A stretch of DNA of 30,653 nucleotides from Comamonadaceae bacterium (GTDB lineage: Bacteria > Pseudomonadota > Gammaproteobacteria > Burkholderiales > Burkholderiaceae): NCBI GenBank assembly GCA_947374535.1, contig CANCCJ010000024.1, positions 1 through 30,653 on the forward strand. Reading direction: 5' to 3'. The translations under genes were made by a program, and so were the position numbers. Every line of letters starts with the position of its first letter. The first letter of the stretch is position 1. This document shows, piece by piece, positions 1 to 6,990 of this stretch. The notes beneath the pieces are model-generated. The model had not been told where the DNA came from and made no database searches. It saw nothing but the letters and a program-made list of their open reading frames with translations.

Positions 1-279
1 GCCAGCATTCGAGGTGCGTTTGAGGCCATGTTTGCCAATGGCACGATTGCCGCTAGACCCGAGCATGTCTGCAAAGTCGAGTCACTCACCAGTGCCATGC
101 ACAACGTCATCGAGCGCGTCGCTTTGCTCACCACCGATGGCACGCACGAGGCCGTGATCATCGCCACCAATGTGTATCAGCGCACGCCACAAGGATGGCG
201 CATGGTGGCACATCACGCCAGCCCTGGAACGGCAACCAGCCATCCTGAAACACACGACGCGCCACAGGTCTTGCATTGA
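1..279 (+). CDS. NTF2-like / SnoaL-like protein, 3' part
   Basis: Only the last 92 codons are in the window; the frame is open from base 1 to the TGA at 277-279. The C-terminal pattern VYQRTPQGWRMVAHHASP is the usual ending of small SnoaL/NTF2-like proteins (DUF4440 or SnoaL_3 type), in which a last beta strand carries W-R-x-V-x-H-H. These are cone-shaped domains of about 130-150 residues with diverse binding or isomerase roles, so the substrate cannot be told. The reading frame overlaps the next gene by 4 bases (TTGA), which suggests translational coupling with the hydrolase downstream. The family call rests on the tail only, and the N-terminal half lies outside the window. Confidence 0.65.
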   Translation, partial: ASIRGAFEAMFANGTIAARPEHVCKVESLTSAMHNVIERVALLTTDGTHEAVIIATNVYQRTPQGWRMVAHHASPGTATSHPETHDAPQVLH

Positions 280-1253
280 TTTGGGATTACCGCGCGCCTT
301 GGTGGTTGCCGGGCGGAAACCTACAAACGATTTATGCCGCCAAAGTGGCGCGGCGTTATGACGGACTAAAACCCAGTTGGATGCGCGAACGTTGGAACAC
401 CCCTGATGGTGATTTCGTCGATGTCGATTGGCGCATACAAGCAACGCCACATGCCATTGACGCACCATTATTGGTTCTTTTCCACGGACTAGAGGGCTCG
501 TCTGACAGCCATTACGCACATGCTTTTGCAGAGGAGGCGCGCATGCGAGGTTGGCGTATGGCTGCACCCCATTTCCGTGGGTGCAGCGGAGAACTCAATT
601 GGCAGCCACGGGCCTATCACTCTGGAGATTTCGAAGAGATTGATTGGATGCTGAAGAAGTTCCGCGCACACCACACTGGGCCCATATTTGCCGTCGGCGT
701 TTCATTAGGCGGCAATGCCCTGATGCGTTGGGCGGGTGAAATGGGACAAATCGCAGGGCGGTTAGTGGCAGGCATCGCATCAATTTGTTCACCCATTGAC
801 TTGACCGCGAGTGGGAACGCGATTGATAGCGGGTTCAACAAGGCCGTTTATGCACGCATGTTTCTCTCATCGATGAAGCCTAGGGCAATGGCAAAACTGC
901 AGCAATTTCCGGGTCTGTTTGATGCGAGCGAGTTGATGCAAGCCAATACCTTGTACGCCTTTGATGATGTGTTCACAGCCCCCTTGCATGGCTTTAAAAA
1001 CGCCAACGACTATTGGCAACGCGCAAGTGCCAAGCCAGGTTTGGCGCATGTGCAAATCCCTGCATTGGTGCTCAATGCCTGCAATGATCCGTTCATACCT
1101 GCAGACTGCTTGCCAACACATGACCAAGTCAGCGAGCATGTCACACTGTGGCAACCCAAAGCAGGGGGACATGTGGGCTTTGCATCCGGCAGATTTCCGG
1201 GTGATTTGAAACAAATGCCGAAAGCCGTATTGGAGTGGATGACGCATGGATGA
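276..1253 (+). CDS. YheT-family alpha/beta hydrolase
   Basis: The protein has 325 residues, normal for the YheT/ABHD1-3 family of serine hydrolases (predicted esterases, physiological substrate unknown). The N-terminal PWWLPGGNLQTIYAA is the family signature. HGLEGSSDSHY supplies the oxyanion loop, GVSLGGN near residue 142 is the nucleophile elbow with the catalytic Ser, NDPFIP carries the likely acid, and GGHVGF the catalytic His. No signal peptide is visible, so it is probably cytoplasmic. The start is a TTG at 276 that overlaps the stop of the preceding gene. It is chosen because the family begins only a few residues before the PWWLPGG motif. The stop overlaps the next start by 8 bases, so the three genes form one transcription unit. 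Confidence 0.88.
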   Translation: MIWDYRAPWWLPGGNLQTIYAAKVARRYDGLKPSWMRERWNTPDGDFVDVDWRIQATPHAIDAPLLVLFHGLEGSSDSHYAHAFAEEARMRGWRMAAPHFRGCSGELNWQPRAYHSGDFEEIDWMLKKFRAHHTGPIFAVGVSLGGNALMRWAGEMGQIAGRLVAGIASICSPIDLTASGNAIDSGFNKAVYARMFLSSMKPRAMAKLQQFPGLFDASELMQANTLYAFDDVFTAPLHGFKNANDYWQRASAKPGLAHVQIPALVLNACNDPFIPADCLPTHDQVSEHVTLWQPKAGGHVGFASGRFPGDLKQMPKAVLEWMTHG

Positions 1254-1776
1254 TCTCGTTCAACAAGCGATGGCTAAATGGCCCAATGTGCCAGATTGCT
1301 ACGGCTGGTTGGGTCTAGACGCGCGCGGAAATTGGTACATGCGCGACGAACAAGTGCAAGCAAGCGGCTCATTTACGCAAAGCAAGGGCTCACGACTGGC
1401 GCATGAAAAACTGATGGGTTTCATTGCACGTAACTATGAGGCTGACCAGCAAGGCAACTGGTATTTTCAAAACGGGCCTCAGCGTGTCTACGTCGAGCTA
1501 GAAGCAACGCCTTGGATTTGGCGCTTACAGCCAGACGGGACCCTTCAATCACATACGGGAACTCGTGCGCGCATGCAGCGTTGCATCACAGATGAACACG
1601 GGCGTTTGTATCTAGAAACAGAACAAGGTTTCGGCTTGATTCATACCCAAGATATGTTGCAGGCCGCTGAGTTCATAGAGACGGGTTTGTGGGTGCCACA
1701 AGAAGTGCCCGCCAGTGAGCTTCCCAAACGCTTTGGCTATGTACGAAGCCCTCAAAAAGCACAGATCAAAAAATAA
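1246..1776 (+). CDS. Conserved hypothetical protein downstream of YheT
   Basis: This 176-residue protein has no function I can name. It has no signal peptide or membrane segment. The sequence is rich in aromatic G-N-W-Y repeats (DARGNWYMRD near residue 25, DQQGNWYFQN near 67, LQPDGTLQSHTG, DEHGRLYLET), spaced like short beta hairpins of a repeated-strand domain. This pattern resembles a DUF29xx-type protein of betaproteobacteria, though I cannot confirm the family number. It overlaps the yheT-like gene by 8 bases, so it is translated from the same message, and it is followed at once by a strong terminator. Its job may therefore be tied to the hydrolase, but that is inference from position only. 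Confidence 0.75.
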   Translation: MDDLVQQAMAKWPNVPDCYGWLGLDARGNWYMRDEQVQASGSFTQSKGSRLAHEKLMGFIARNYEADQQGNWYFQNGPQRVYVELEATPWIWRLQPDGTLQSHTGTRARMQRCITDEHGRLYLETEQGFGLIHTQDMLQAAEFIETGLWVPQEVPASELPKRFGYVRSPQKAQIKK

Positions 1777-1782
1777 GGACGA

Positions 1783-1812
1783 AAAAAAACTGGCCAAAGG
1801 CCAGCTTTTTTA
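1783..1812. terminator. Bidirectional intrinsic terminator
   Basis: CTGGCC (1790-1795), loop AAA, GGCCAG (1799-1804), flanked by an A tract on the left and a T tract (1806-1812) on the right. It sits between two convergent genes and can end both. Confidence 0.9.
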
Positions 1813-1824
1813 AGGAGTGAAGGC

Positions 1825-2331
1825 TTATTTGGTTTCTGGCTTCTGCGGTACAGAGAACTTAGCGCCACCAGCATTGGCCATGTAAACGACACCGCGACCG
1901 ACTTCAAAGTCTTCGAAGTCACCGCCACCCTGAGGTCCCATGTTGCCTTTACCTTTGAGCGCAGAGTTCAACAAAGCTTCGTAACCTTTACCAATGCGTG
2001 GGCCCCAAGCACTTGCATCACCAAACTTAGGTGAGCCAGCTGCACCCGTCGCGTGGCAAGCAGAACATTGGGCTTTGAAAACCTCTTCACCCGTGCGTGC
2101 TTCACGGTTTGCATCTTTGATTTCAACCGAACCCACTTTTTGGATACGTGCAGCCACAGCTTCGGGGGCATTGGAGGATCCGGCTTGTGGCTTGTTGCCA
2201 GACACCACGTAGGCTACCAAGCCAATGATGATGAAGACAGGAAGAACAAACGAATACAACACAGCCAACAAAAGCTGTTTGGGGGTTTTGATAGGACCTG
2301 TATGGTCTTCTTCGTGGAGTTGGTTGCTCAT
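1825..2331 (-). CDS. Membrane-anchored monohaem cytochrome c (c5-like)
   Basis: The protein has 168 residues. A single hydrophobic segment at about residues 19-43 is an uncleaved N-terminal anchor, followed by an Ala/Ser-rich linker. A class I cytochrome c domain carries one haem site C-S-A-C-H (C89, C92, H93), and the GNMGPQGGGDF region offers the probable axial Met. This layout matches the c5-type cytochromes found throughout Burkholderiales, which pass electrons between the bc1 complex and terminal oxidases on the periplasmic side. The ATG at 2331 is preceded by AGGA at a good distance. A TATAAT hexamer lies on this strand at 2368-2373. The exact redox partner cannot be told from the sequence. 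Confidence 0.87.
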   Translation of the reverse strand: MSNQLHEEDHTGPIKTPKQLLLAVLYSFVLPVFIIIGLVAYVVSGNKPQAGSSNAPEAVAARIQKVGSVEIKDANREARTGEEVFKAQCSACHATGAAGSPKFGDASAWGPRIGKGYEALLNSALKGKGNMGPQGGGDFEDFEVGRGVVYMANAGGAKFSVPQKPETK

Positions 2332-2367
2332 ACTTAAATCCTGTGCTGTGGCTTTAAAACAGCTGAA

Positions 2368-2373
2368 ATTATA
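2368..2373 (-). promoter_or_regulatory. Candidate -10 box for the cytochrome c gene
   Basis: A perfect TATAAT on the minus strand lies 36 bases before the ATG. The -35 region is poor, so this is a candidate only. Confidence 0.45.
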
Positions 2374-2383
2374 GCGGGGCGCC

Positions 2384-2389
2384 TACAAT
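2384..2389 (+). promoter_or_regulatory. Candidate -10 box for tRNA-Arg
   Basis: TACAAT ends 16 bases before the mature tRNA, the expected distance for a short 5' leader. No good -35 hexamer is seen. Confidence 0.4.
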
Positions 2390-2405
2390 GTACGGTGATA
2401 AAAGT

Positions 2406-2481
2406 GCGCTTGTAGCTCAGTGGATAGAGTATTGGCCTCCGAAGCCAAGGGTCGTGGGTTCGATCCCCGCCAAGCGCACCA
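2406..2481 (+). tRNA. tRNA-Arg (anticodon CCG)
   Basis: A complete 76-base cloverleaf is visible. The acceptor stem GCGCTTG/CAAGCGC pairs perfectly. The D arm is GCTC...GAGT. The anticodon arm TTGGC-CTCCGAA-GCCAA places CCG in the anticodon position, reading CGG. The T arm is GTGGG-TTCGATC-CCCGC, followed by discriminator A and an encoded CCA. It is a single tRNA gene between the cytochrome gene and the end of rsmI. Confidence 0.97.
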
Positions 2482-2507
2482 AATTTACTCACAGCATCTT
2501 TAAGTGC

Positions 2508-3425
2508 TTATTCTTTGGCAGATTGCTTCAATGCCAAAGCCCGCTCATACAGTGCGTTCTTGGCTTCACCACTCAGCTCAGCGGCGACTTTGACGGCGGT
2601 TTTGAGGGGTAGCTCTTGCATCAAAATTTTGAGCAAGCGGTCGTTATCAGTTCCAGCCGCACGTGCTTGCGCTTGCGCGTGCACCACCAACGCAAATTCA
2701 CCGCGTGTGCGTTGCGGGCTGGCTGCAATCCACGCCACTAAATCTTGCGCCGCGATCGTGGCAATTTCTTCAAACTGCTTGGTCAGCTCGCGGCCCACCG
2801 TCACAGGGCGCGTGCCCAAGGCGCCCAGTGCAGCGGCCAAAGCTTCGATACGGTGTGGCGCTTCTAGCAACACTTGCGTGCGTGCCTCTAGCCCCAGCAC
2901 GTCCACGGCGTGCGCTCGTTCTGTGGCCTTGGAGGGTAAAAAACCAACGAACACAAAGCCTGACGAGTCGTGTGCAGGTGTGCCGCAGGCGCTCAACAGG
3001 GCGGTCACACTGCTCGCACCGGGCATGGGTACAACGCGCAGCCCTGCGTTTTGCACTTGCCATGCCAAACGTGCGCCGGGGTCGCTCACGGCGGGTGTGC
3101 CAGCATCGCTCACATAGGCCACACGTTGGCCAGCTTGCAAGCGGCGAATCACTTCTTCGGCCGCTTCGGCTTCGTTGTGTTGGTGTACCGCCAGCCACTG
3201 CGATGAGGATTTGTCGATGCCGTAGGCACGCAACAAAGTTTGTGAGTGTCGCGTGTCCTCACAGGCCAAGGTGTCGCAAAGACTCAGCACATGCAGCGCA
3301 CGCAAGCTGATGTCGGCCAAATTACCAATCGGTGTAGCCACTACATAAAGCGTGCCTGTTGGGTAGTTTTGGGTGGCTGCTGCGGCGTGTGCGGCAGACA
3401 AAGCGGAATCAAAGTTAGCGCTCAT
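2508..3425 (-). CDS. rsmI: 16S rRNA 2'-O-methyltransferase RsmI
   Basis: RsmI methylates the 2'-OH of C1402 in 16S rRNA using SAM. The family signature GTLYVVATPIGNLADISLRA sits close to the N-terminus, followed by ACEDTRHSQTLL, VSDAGTPAVSDPGARL, the SAM-binding PGASSVTALLSACG, and GFLPSK. These are the hallmark blocks of the tetrapyrrole-methylase-like fold. I chose the ATG at 3425 (305 residues). An upstream start at 3464 would add 13 residues and run into yraN, and neither start has a convincing ribosome site. The gene diverges from yraN with only 12 bases between starts, so its promoter must lie inside the neighbouring coding sequence. The arrangement is conserved with Enterobacteria, except that lpoA is absent here. 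Confidence 0.95.
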   Translation of the reverse strand: MSANFDSALSAAHAAAATQNYPTGTLYVVATPIGNLADISLRALHVLSLCDTLACEDTRHSQTLLRAYGIDKSSSQWLAVHQHNEAEAAEEVIRRLQAGQRVAYVSDAGTPAVSDPGARLAWQVQNAGLRVVPMPGASSVTALLSACGTPAHDSSGFVFVGFLPSKATERAHAVDVLGLEARTQVLLEAPHRIEALAAALGALGTRPVTVGRELTKQFEEIATIAAQDLVAWIAASPQRTRGEFALVVHAQAQARAAGTDNDRLLKILMQELPLKTAVKVAAELSGEAKNALYERALALKQSAKE

Positions 3426-3426
3426 C

Positions 3427-3433
3427 AAGGAGG
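3427..3433 (+). promoter_or_regulatory. Shine-Dalgarno site fixing the yraN start
   Basis: AAGGAGG ends 4 bases before the GTG at 3438. It is the strongest ribosome site in the block and decides for the GTG over the downstream ATG. Confidence 0.7.
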
Positions 3434-3437
3434 TGTT

Positions 3438-3827
3438 GTGAACAAGCTCAGTGCAAATGCGCAAATGCGCTCAACCACCAAGCAAAAAGGGGATGCGGCC
3501 GAAGACCGGGCGTTACAACATTTACAAGCGCAAGGCTTGAAACTGCTGCAACGCAATTATCGGACGCCGGGGCGGGGTGGCGGTGAAATAGATTTGATCG
3601 TTCAAGACGCAGATGGGACGCTTGTATTTGTCGAGGTGCGCCAACGCGGCGGGCAGGGGCACGGCGGGGCGTTGGCCAGCGTCACGCCGGTGAAGCAGCG
3701 GCGCATTGTCTTTGCAGCGCGTTATTTTTTGTTGAAACTGCGCCAAGAGCCCCCATGTCGGTTTGACGTAGTCGCTGTCGAAGGCGACGAATTGCATTGG
3801 TACAAAGCCGCTTTTGATGCGTCATGA
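3438..3827 (+). CDS. yraN: YraN family nuclease-fold protein
   Basis: The 129-residue protein (UPF0102) has a Holliday-junction-resolvase-like endonuclease fold. Visible features are [15 protein letters not shown] with the early Glu, then [19 protein letters not shown] and LVFVEVRQR, which give the E-D-ExK-like core (Arg instead of Lys, as is common in YraN). The physiological role is still unclear. The GTG at 3438 is chosen because AAGGAGG (3427-3433) stands just upstream; an ATG at 3465 without a ribosome site is the alternative. It heads the block yraN - SIS protein - dolP and lies back-to-back with rsmI. Confidence 0.9.
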   Translation: MNKLSANAQMRSTTKQKGDAAEDRALQHLQAQGLKLLQRNYRTPGRGGGEIDLIVQDADGTLVFVEVRQRGGQGHGGALASVTPVKQRRIVFAARYFLLKLRQEPPCRFDVVAVEGDELHWYKAAFDAS

Positions 3828-3855
3828 GTCACCGGCAGCCCACAGACACAAAAGG

Positions 3856-3861
3856 TATCAT
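3856..3861 (+). promoter_or_regulatory. -10-like hexamer, possible leaderless start of the SIS gene
   Basis: TATCAT is followed by 6 bases and then the ATG at 3868, with no ribosome site between. No good -35 is seen. Confidence 0.3.
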
Positions 3862-3867
3862 CCTCCC

Positions 3868-4467
3868 ATGCTAGAGCAACGAATCGAACAACACTTCATC
3901 GACTCTGCCGACCTGAAATATCAGGCCGCGCAAGTCTTGTCTAAACCTATTGCAGCGGCTGTGTCAGCCATGCTTGCCAGCGTCACCAGCGGTGGCAAAG
4001 TGCTGGCGTGTGGCAACGGTGGATCCGCCGCAGACGCCCAGCACTTTGCGGCTGAGTTTGTCGGCCGCTTTGAGCGCGAGCGACCTGAGCTGGGGGCGAT
4101 TGCCTTGAGCACCGACACCTCCATCATCACGGCGATTGCCAACGATTACAGCTTCGACCAAATTTTCTCGAAGCAAGTGCGCGCCCTCGGCCAGTCCGGC
4201 GATGTGCTCTTGGCCATCACCACCAGCGGCAGCTCTGCCAATGTCTTGGCGGCGATTGAAGCCGCCCACGAGCGTGACATGACCGTGGTGGCATTGACAG
4301 GCAAAGGCGGCGGCAAGATGAGTCAAGTCCTGCGCGAAACCGATGTGCACATCTGTGTGCCACACGACCGCACGGCCCGTATTCAAGAAGTGCATTTGCT
4401 CACCATCCATTGCATCTGTGATGGTGTGGACACGCAGCTGCTGGGCGACCAAGAAGGTAAAGAATGA
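3868..4467 (+). CDS. SIS-domain protein, DiaA / phosphoheptose isomerase family
   Basis: This single SIS domain protein of 199 residues is about the size of E. coli DiaA and GmhA. The phosphosugar-binding loop [17 protein letters not shown] and the second Ser loop [10 protein letters not shown] are intact. Position between yraN and dolP equals that of E. coli diaA, whose product binds DnaA and promotes initiation. However, the Glu of HFAAEF and the His of RIQEVHLL match the catalytic Glu65 and His180 of GmhA, which makes D-glycero-heptose 7-phosphate for LPS; as I recall it, E. coli DiaA has lost that Glu. Enzyme activity, DnaA binding or both are possible. The start at 3868 follows the family N-terminus. 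The stop overlaps dolP by 4 bases (ATGA). Confidence 0.9.
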   Translation: MLEQRIEQHFIDSADLKYQAAQVLSKPIAAAVSAMLASVTSGGKVLACGNGGSAADAQHFAAEFVGRFERERPELGAIALSTDTSIITAIANDYSFDQIFSKQVRALGQSGDVLLAITTSGSSANVLAAIEAAHERDMTVVALTGKGGGKMSQVLRETDVHICVPHDRTARIQEVHLLTIHCICDGVDTQLLGDQEGKE

Positions 4468-5150
4468 AATCTCAATTCGTAAGAATCGTCGTAGCGCTGT
4501 TGGCCGCAGTTCAGCTGTCTGCCTGTGCCCCGCTGATGTTTGGTGGCGTACTGGGTGGTGCGATGGTGGCCAGCGACCGCCGCACTTCAGGCATCCAATT
4601 GGAAGACGAGGGCATTGAGCAACGCAGTGCTTCCGCCATTCGTGAAAACTTTGGCAGCAAAGAGCACATCAACATCACCAGTTACAACCGCCAAGTGTTG
4701 ATCACGGGCGAGGTGTCCAACGACACGGTTCGCTCGCAAGTTGAGCAATTGATTGGCCGTGTGCAAAACGTACGCAGCGTGGTGAACGAATTGGCGATTG
4801 GCCCAGCTTCCAGCTTTGGTGACCGTTCGAGCGACACCTTGTTGGTCGGCAAGGTCAAAGCGGCGATGGTGGATACCGAAGACGTGTTTGCCAACGTGTT
4901 CAAAGTGGTTGGTGAGCGCGGCACGATTTACCTGATGGGTCGTGTGACCCAACGCGAAGCCAAACGCGCTACCGACGTGGTGCGTGGCGTGAGCGGCGTC
5001 AAGCGCGTGGTGCGTGTGTTTGAGTACATCACTGAAGACGAGTTGCGCGCCATGCAGCCTAAGCGCTCGGACGACGCCTCTCGCACCAACGCTGGCTCAG
5101 GCGCAGCACCTGCTGCAGCGCAGCAGCCGGTGGTGACACCGATCAAGTAA
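4464..5150 (+). CDS. dolP: Outer-membrane lipoprotein DolP (two BON domains)
   Basis: The 228-residue precursor has a lipoprotein signal ending in the lipobox L-S-A-C (Cys21). Two BON domains follow, at about residues 47-115 (ending VVNELAIG) and 123-190 (ending VVRVFEYI). Members bind anionic phospholipid in the outer membrane and support envelope integrity and the BAM machine. The order yraN - SIS - dolP is the same as in E. coli. A tail of about 35 Ala/Pro/Gln-rich residues after the second BON domain is longer than in the enterobacterial protein and looks disordered. It is translationally coupled to the SIS gene (ATGA) and is followed by a strong terminator. Confidence 0.92.
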   Translation: MKSQFVRIVVALLAAVQLSACAPLMFGGVLGGAMVASDRRTSGIQLEDEGIEQRSASAIRENFGSKEHINITSYNRQVLITGEVSNDTVRSQVEQLIGRVQNVRSVVNELAIGPASSFGDRSSDTLLVGKVKAAMVDTEDVFANVFKVVGERGTIYLMGRVTQREAKRATDVVRGVSGVKRVVRVFEYITEDELRAMQPKRSDDASRTNAGSGAAPAAAQQPVVTPIK

Positions 5151-5167
5151 GCTTTCGCGGATGAATT

Positions 5168-5202
5168 AAAAAGCCACGCGGTTTGACCCGCGTGGCTTTT
5201 TT
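5168..5202. terminator. Bidirectional intrinsic terminator
   Basis: GCCACGCGG (5173-5181) pairs with CCGCGTGGC (5188-5196), with AAAAA before it and TTTTTT after it. It lies between dolP and the convergent dehydrogenase gene. Confidence 0.93.
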
Positions 5203-5217
5203 ATGGGTGCTGCGTGC

Positions 5218-6132
5218 TTAACGCAAACGTTTGATCAGGCTAGAGGTATCCCAGCGGTTGCCACCCATCTGCTGCACTTCACCGTAGAACTTGTCCACCA
5301 TTTGCGTCACGGGCAACACGGCGCCGTTGCGCTTGGCTTCATCAAAAACGAGGCCCAAATCTTTGCGCATCCAATCCACGGCAAAGCCGAAATCAAACTT
5401 ATCGGCCACCATGGTTTTGCCGCGGTTGTCGAGCTGCCAACTTTGCGCGGCACCCTTGCCAATCACGTCAAGCACAAGGTTCATATCGAGCCCGGCTTTT
5501 TGGCCGAAGGCGATGGCTTCGCTCAAGCCTTGCACCAAGCCTGCGATACAGATTTGGTTCACCATCTTGGTCAGCTGGCCCGCACCGGGCTCGCCCATCA
5601 AAGTGAACGCGCGCGAGAAGGCCATGGCAACAGGCTTGACACGCTCGAACACAGCGGCGTCGCCACCGCACATCACAGTCAGCAGGCCGTTTTGTGCGCC
5701 ACCTTGACCACCCGAGACAGGCGCATCGATGAAGTGAATGCCAAGATTCTTGGCTGCCGTGTAAATTTCGCGAGCCACATCGGCTGACGCGGTGGTGTGG
5801 TCAACCAACACCGTGCCTGGCGTCATGCCAGCCAACATGCCGTCGGCACCAAACACCACCGAGCGTAAATCGTCGTCATTGCCCACGCAGCAAAACACAA
5901 TGCTCGCACCTTGAGCGGCTTCGCGTGGGGTAAGTGCGCTCTTGGGCGCTTTGCTGCTGGCAAATTCTTTCACCCAAGCCTCGGCCTTGGCTGGCGAACG
6001 GTTGTACACCGTCACCGCGTGGCCTGCGGTGGCCAAATGGCCGGCCATGGGGTAGCCCATCACACCCATGCCGATGAAGGCAACATGGGCAGAGGCAGTG
6101 GGTTCGTAGGTTTTGGCGTTGATGCTGGACAT
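5218..6132 (-). CDS. Beta-hydroxyacid dehydrogenase (HIBADH/GarR family)
   Basis: The 304-residue enzyme has an N-terminal Rossmann domain with G-M-G-V-M-G (residues 21-26) and an early NRSPAKAE strand that suggests NADP preference. The substrate loop is DAPVSGGQGGAQNG, and the helix GQLTKMVNQ carries the catalytic Lys. The C-terminal all-alpha dimer domain runs from about 180 onward. The family reduces or oxidises 3-hydroxyisobutyrate, tartronate semialdehyde or similar short beta-hydroxyacids; the substrate is not decided by sequence alone. The first 14 residues form an extra leader compared with typical members, but no other ATG is available before the glycine motif. It stands alone, convergent with dolP. 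Confidence 0.9.
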   Translation of the reverse strand: MSSINAKTYEPTASAHVAFIGMGVMGYPMAGHLATAGHAVTVYNRSPAKAEAWVKEFASSKAPKSALTPREAAQGASIVFCCVGNDDDLRSVVFGADGMLAGMTPGTVLVDHTTASADVAREIYTAAKNLGIHFIDAPVSGGQGGAQNGLLTVMCGGDAAVFERVKPVAMAFSRAFTLMGEPGAGQLTKMVNQICIAGLVQGLSEAIAFGQKAGLDMNLVLDVIGKGAAQSWQLDNRGKTMVADKFDFGFAVDWMRKDLGLVFDEAKRNGAVLPVTQMVDKFYGEVQQMGGNRWDTSSLIKRLR

Positions 6133-6272
6133 GGTCGTTTCTGTAAAAGGTTGATTTGCGCTGAATCATAGGGGCTGAGTGAAGCCCTTCATGTCACTCA
6201 GGCAACCGCGGCTGCGTTCTTCGTCGGCGCAATGGTTTTGTAGGTGGCCGCCTTGTTAAAGTCGCTCCTAAG

Positions 6273-6968
6273 ATGAAAACATTGAGCGACAACCTCCGCG
6301 CCGTGCAAGCCCGCATCGCCGCAGCCTGTGCAACGAGCGGCCGTGGTGCCAACAGCGTGCAACTGCTGGCCGTTTCCAAGACCTTCAGCGCTGACGATGT
6401 GCGCCAAGTAGCTGCCTGCGGCCAGCGAGATTTTGGCGAGAACTACATCCAAGAAGGTGTGGACAAAATCATCGCCTTGCAAGGCAGCCAGCCTGCGCTG
6501 GTATGGCATTGCATTGGCCCCATCCAGAGCAACAAAACCAAACTGGTAGCCGAGCACTTTGATTGGGCGCACACGGTAGACCGTTTGAAAATCGCCCAGC
6601 GCCTGAATGATCAACGCCCCTCGCACTTAGCGCCACTCAACGTGTGTTTGCAAGTCAACATCGATGGCGGAGAAACCAAATCGGGCATCGCACCCGCCGA
6701 CGTGCTGGCGCTCGCCACCGAAGTGGCCAAGTTGCCCCACTTGGTTCTGCGTGGTCTGATGACCATCCCCGATCCCGTGGACGGCTTTCAGCCCCAAGTG
6801 GCCGTGCACACGAAAGCCCGCACTTTGTTTGACGACGTGAAAGCCGCTTTGAACTTGCCTCACTTCGACAGCCTGTCGATGGGCATGACCGGTGACCTAG
6901 AAGCCGCTGTCCAAGCGGGCAGCACGATGGTGCGGGTGGGGACGGCGATATTTGGTGGGCGCAGCTAA
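6273..6968 (+). CDS. YggS/PLPBP-type pyridoxal-phosphate homeostasis protein
   Basis: The 231-residue single-domain PLP-binding TIM barrel belongs to the alanine-racemase N-domain-like family. LLAVSKTFSADDV contains the PLP Schiff-base Lys (Lys36). GQRDFGENYIQE, WHCIGPIQSNKTK, NIDGGETKSGI and SMGMTGDLEAAV are the classic YggS blocks, the last holding the phosphate-binding Ser/Thr. The protein buffers PLP and affects amino- and keto-acid pools; no enzyme activity is known for the family. The gene begins with MKTLSDNL at 6273, after about 140 non-coding bases in which I see no clear promoter, and is followed by the acetyltransferase 22 bases later, probably in one operon. In many proteobacteria yggS lies next to proC; here proC is elsewhere in the window. 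Confidence 0.93.
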   Translation: MKTLSDNLRAVQARIAAACATSGRGANSVQLLAVSKTFSADDVRQVAACGQRDFGENYIQEGVDKIIALQGSQPALVWHCIGPIQSNKTKLVAEHFDWAHTVDRLKIAQRLNDQRPSHLAPLNVCLQVNIDGGETKSGIAPADVLALATEVAKLPHLVLRGLMTIPDPVDGFQPQVAVHTKARTLFDDVKAALNLPHFDSLSMGMTGDLEAAVQAGSTMVRVGTAIFGGRS

Positions 6969-6977
6969 GACTGAATT

Positions 6978-6982
6978 AGGAG
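6978..6982 (+). promoter_or_regulatory. Shine-Dalgarno site fixing the GNAT start
   Basis: AGGAG stands 8 bases before the ATG at 6991. It rules against an in-frame start inside the end of yggS (6952). Confidence 0.7.
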
Positions 6983-6990
6983 ATCGAGCC

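Noticed and set aside
2515..3310. Long plus-strand open frames opposite rsmI
   Set aside because: Cys/Arg/Ala-rich shadow translations of rsmI with no family features.
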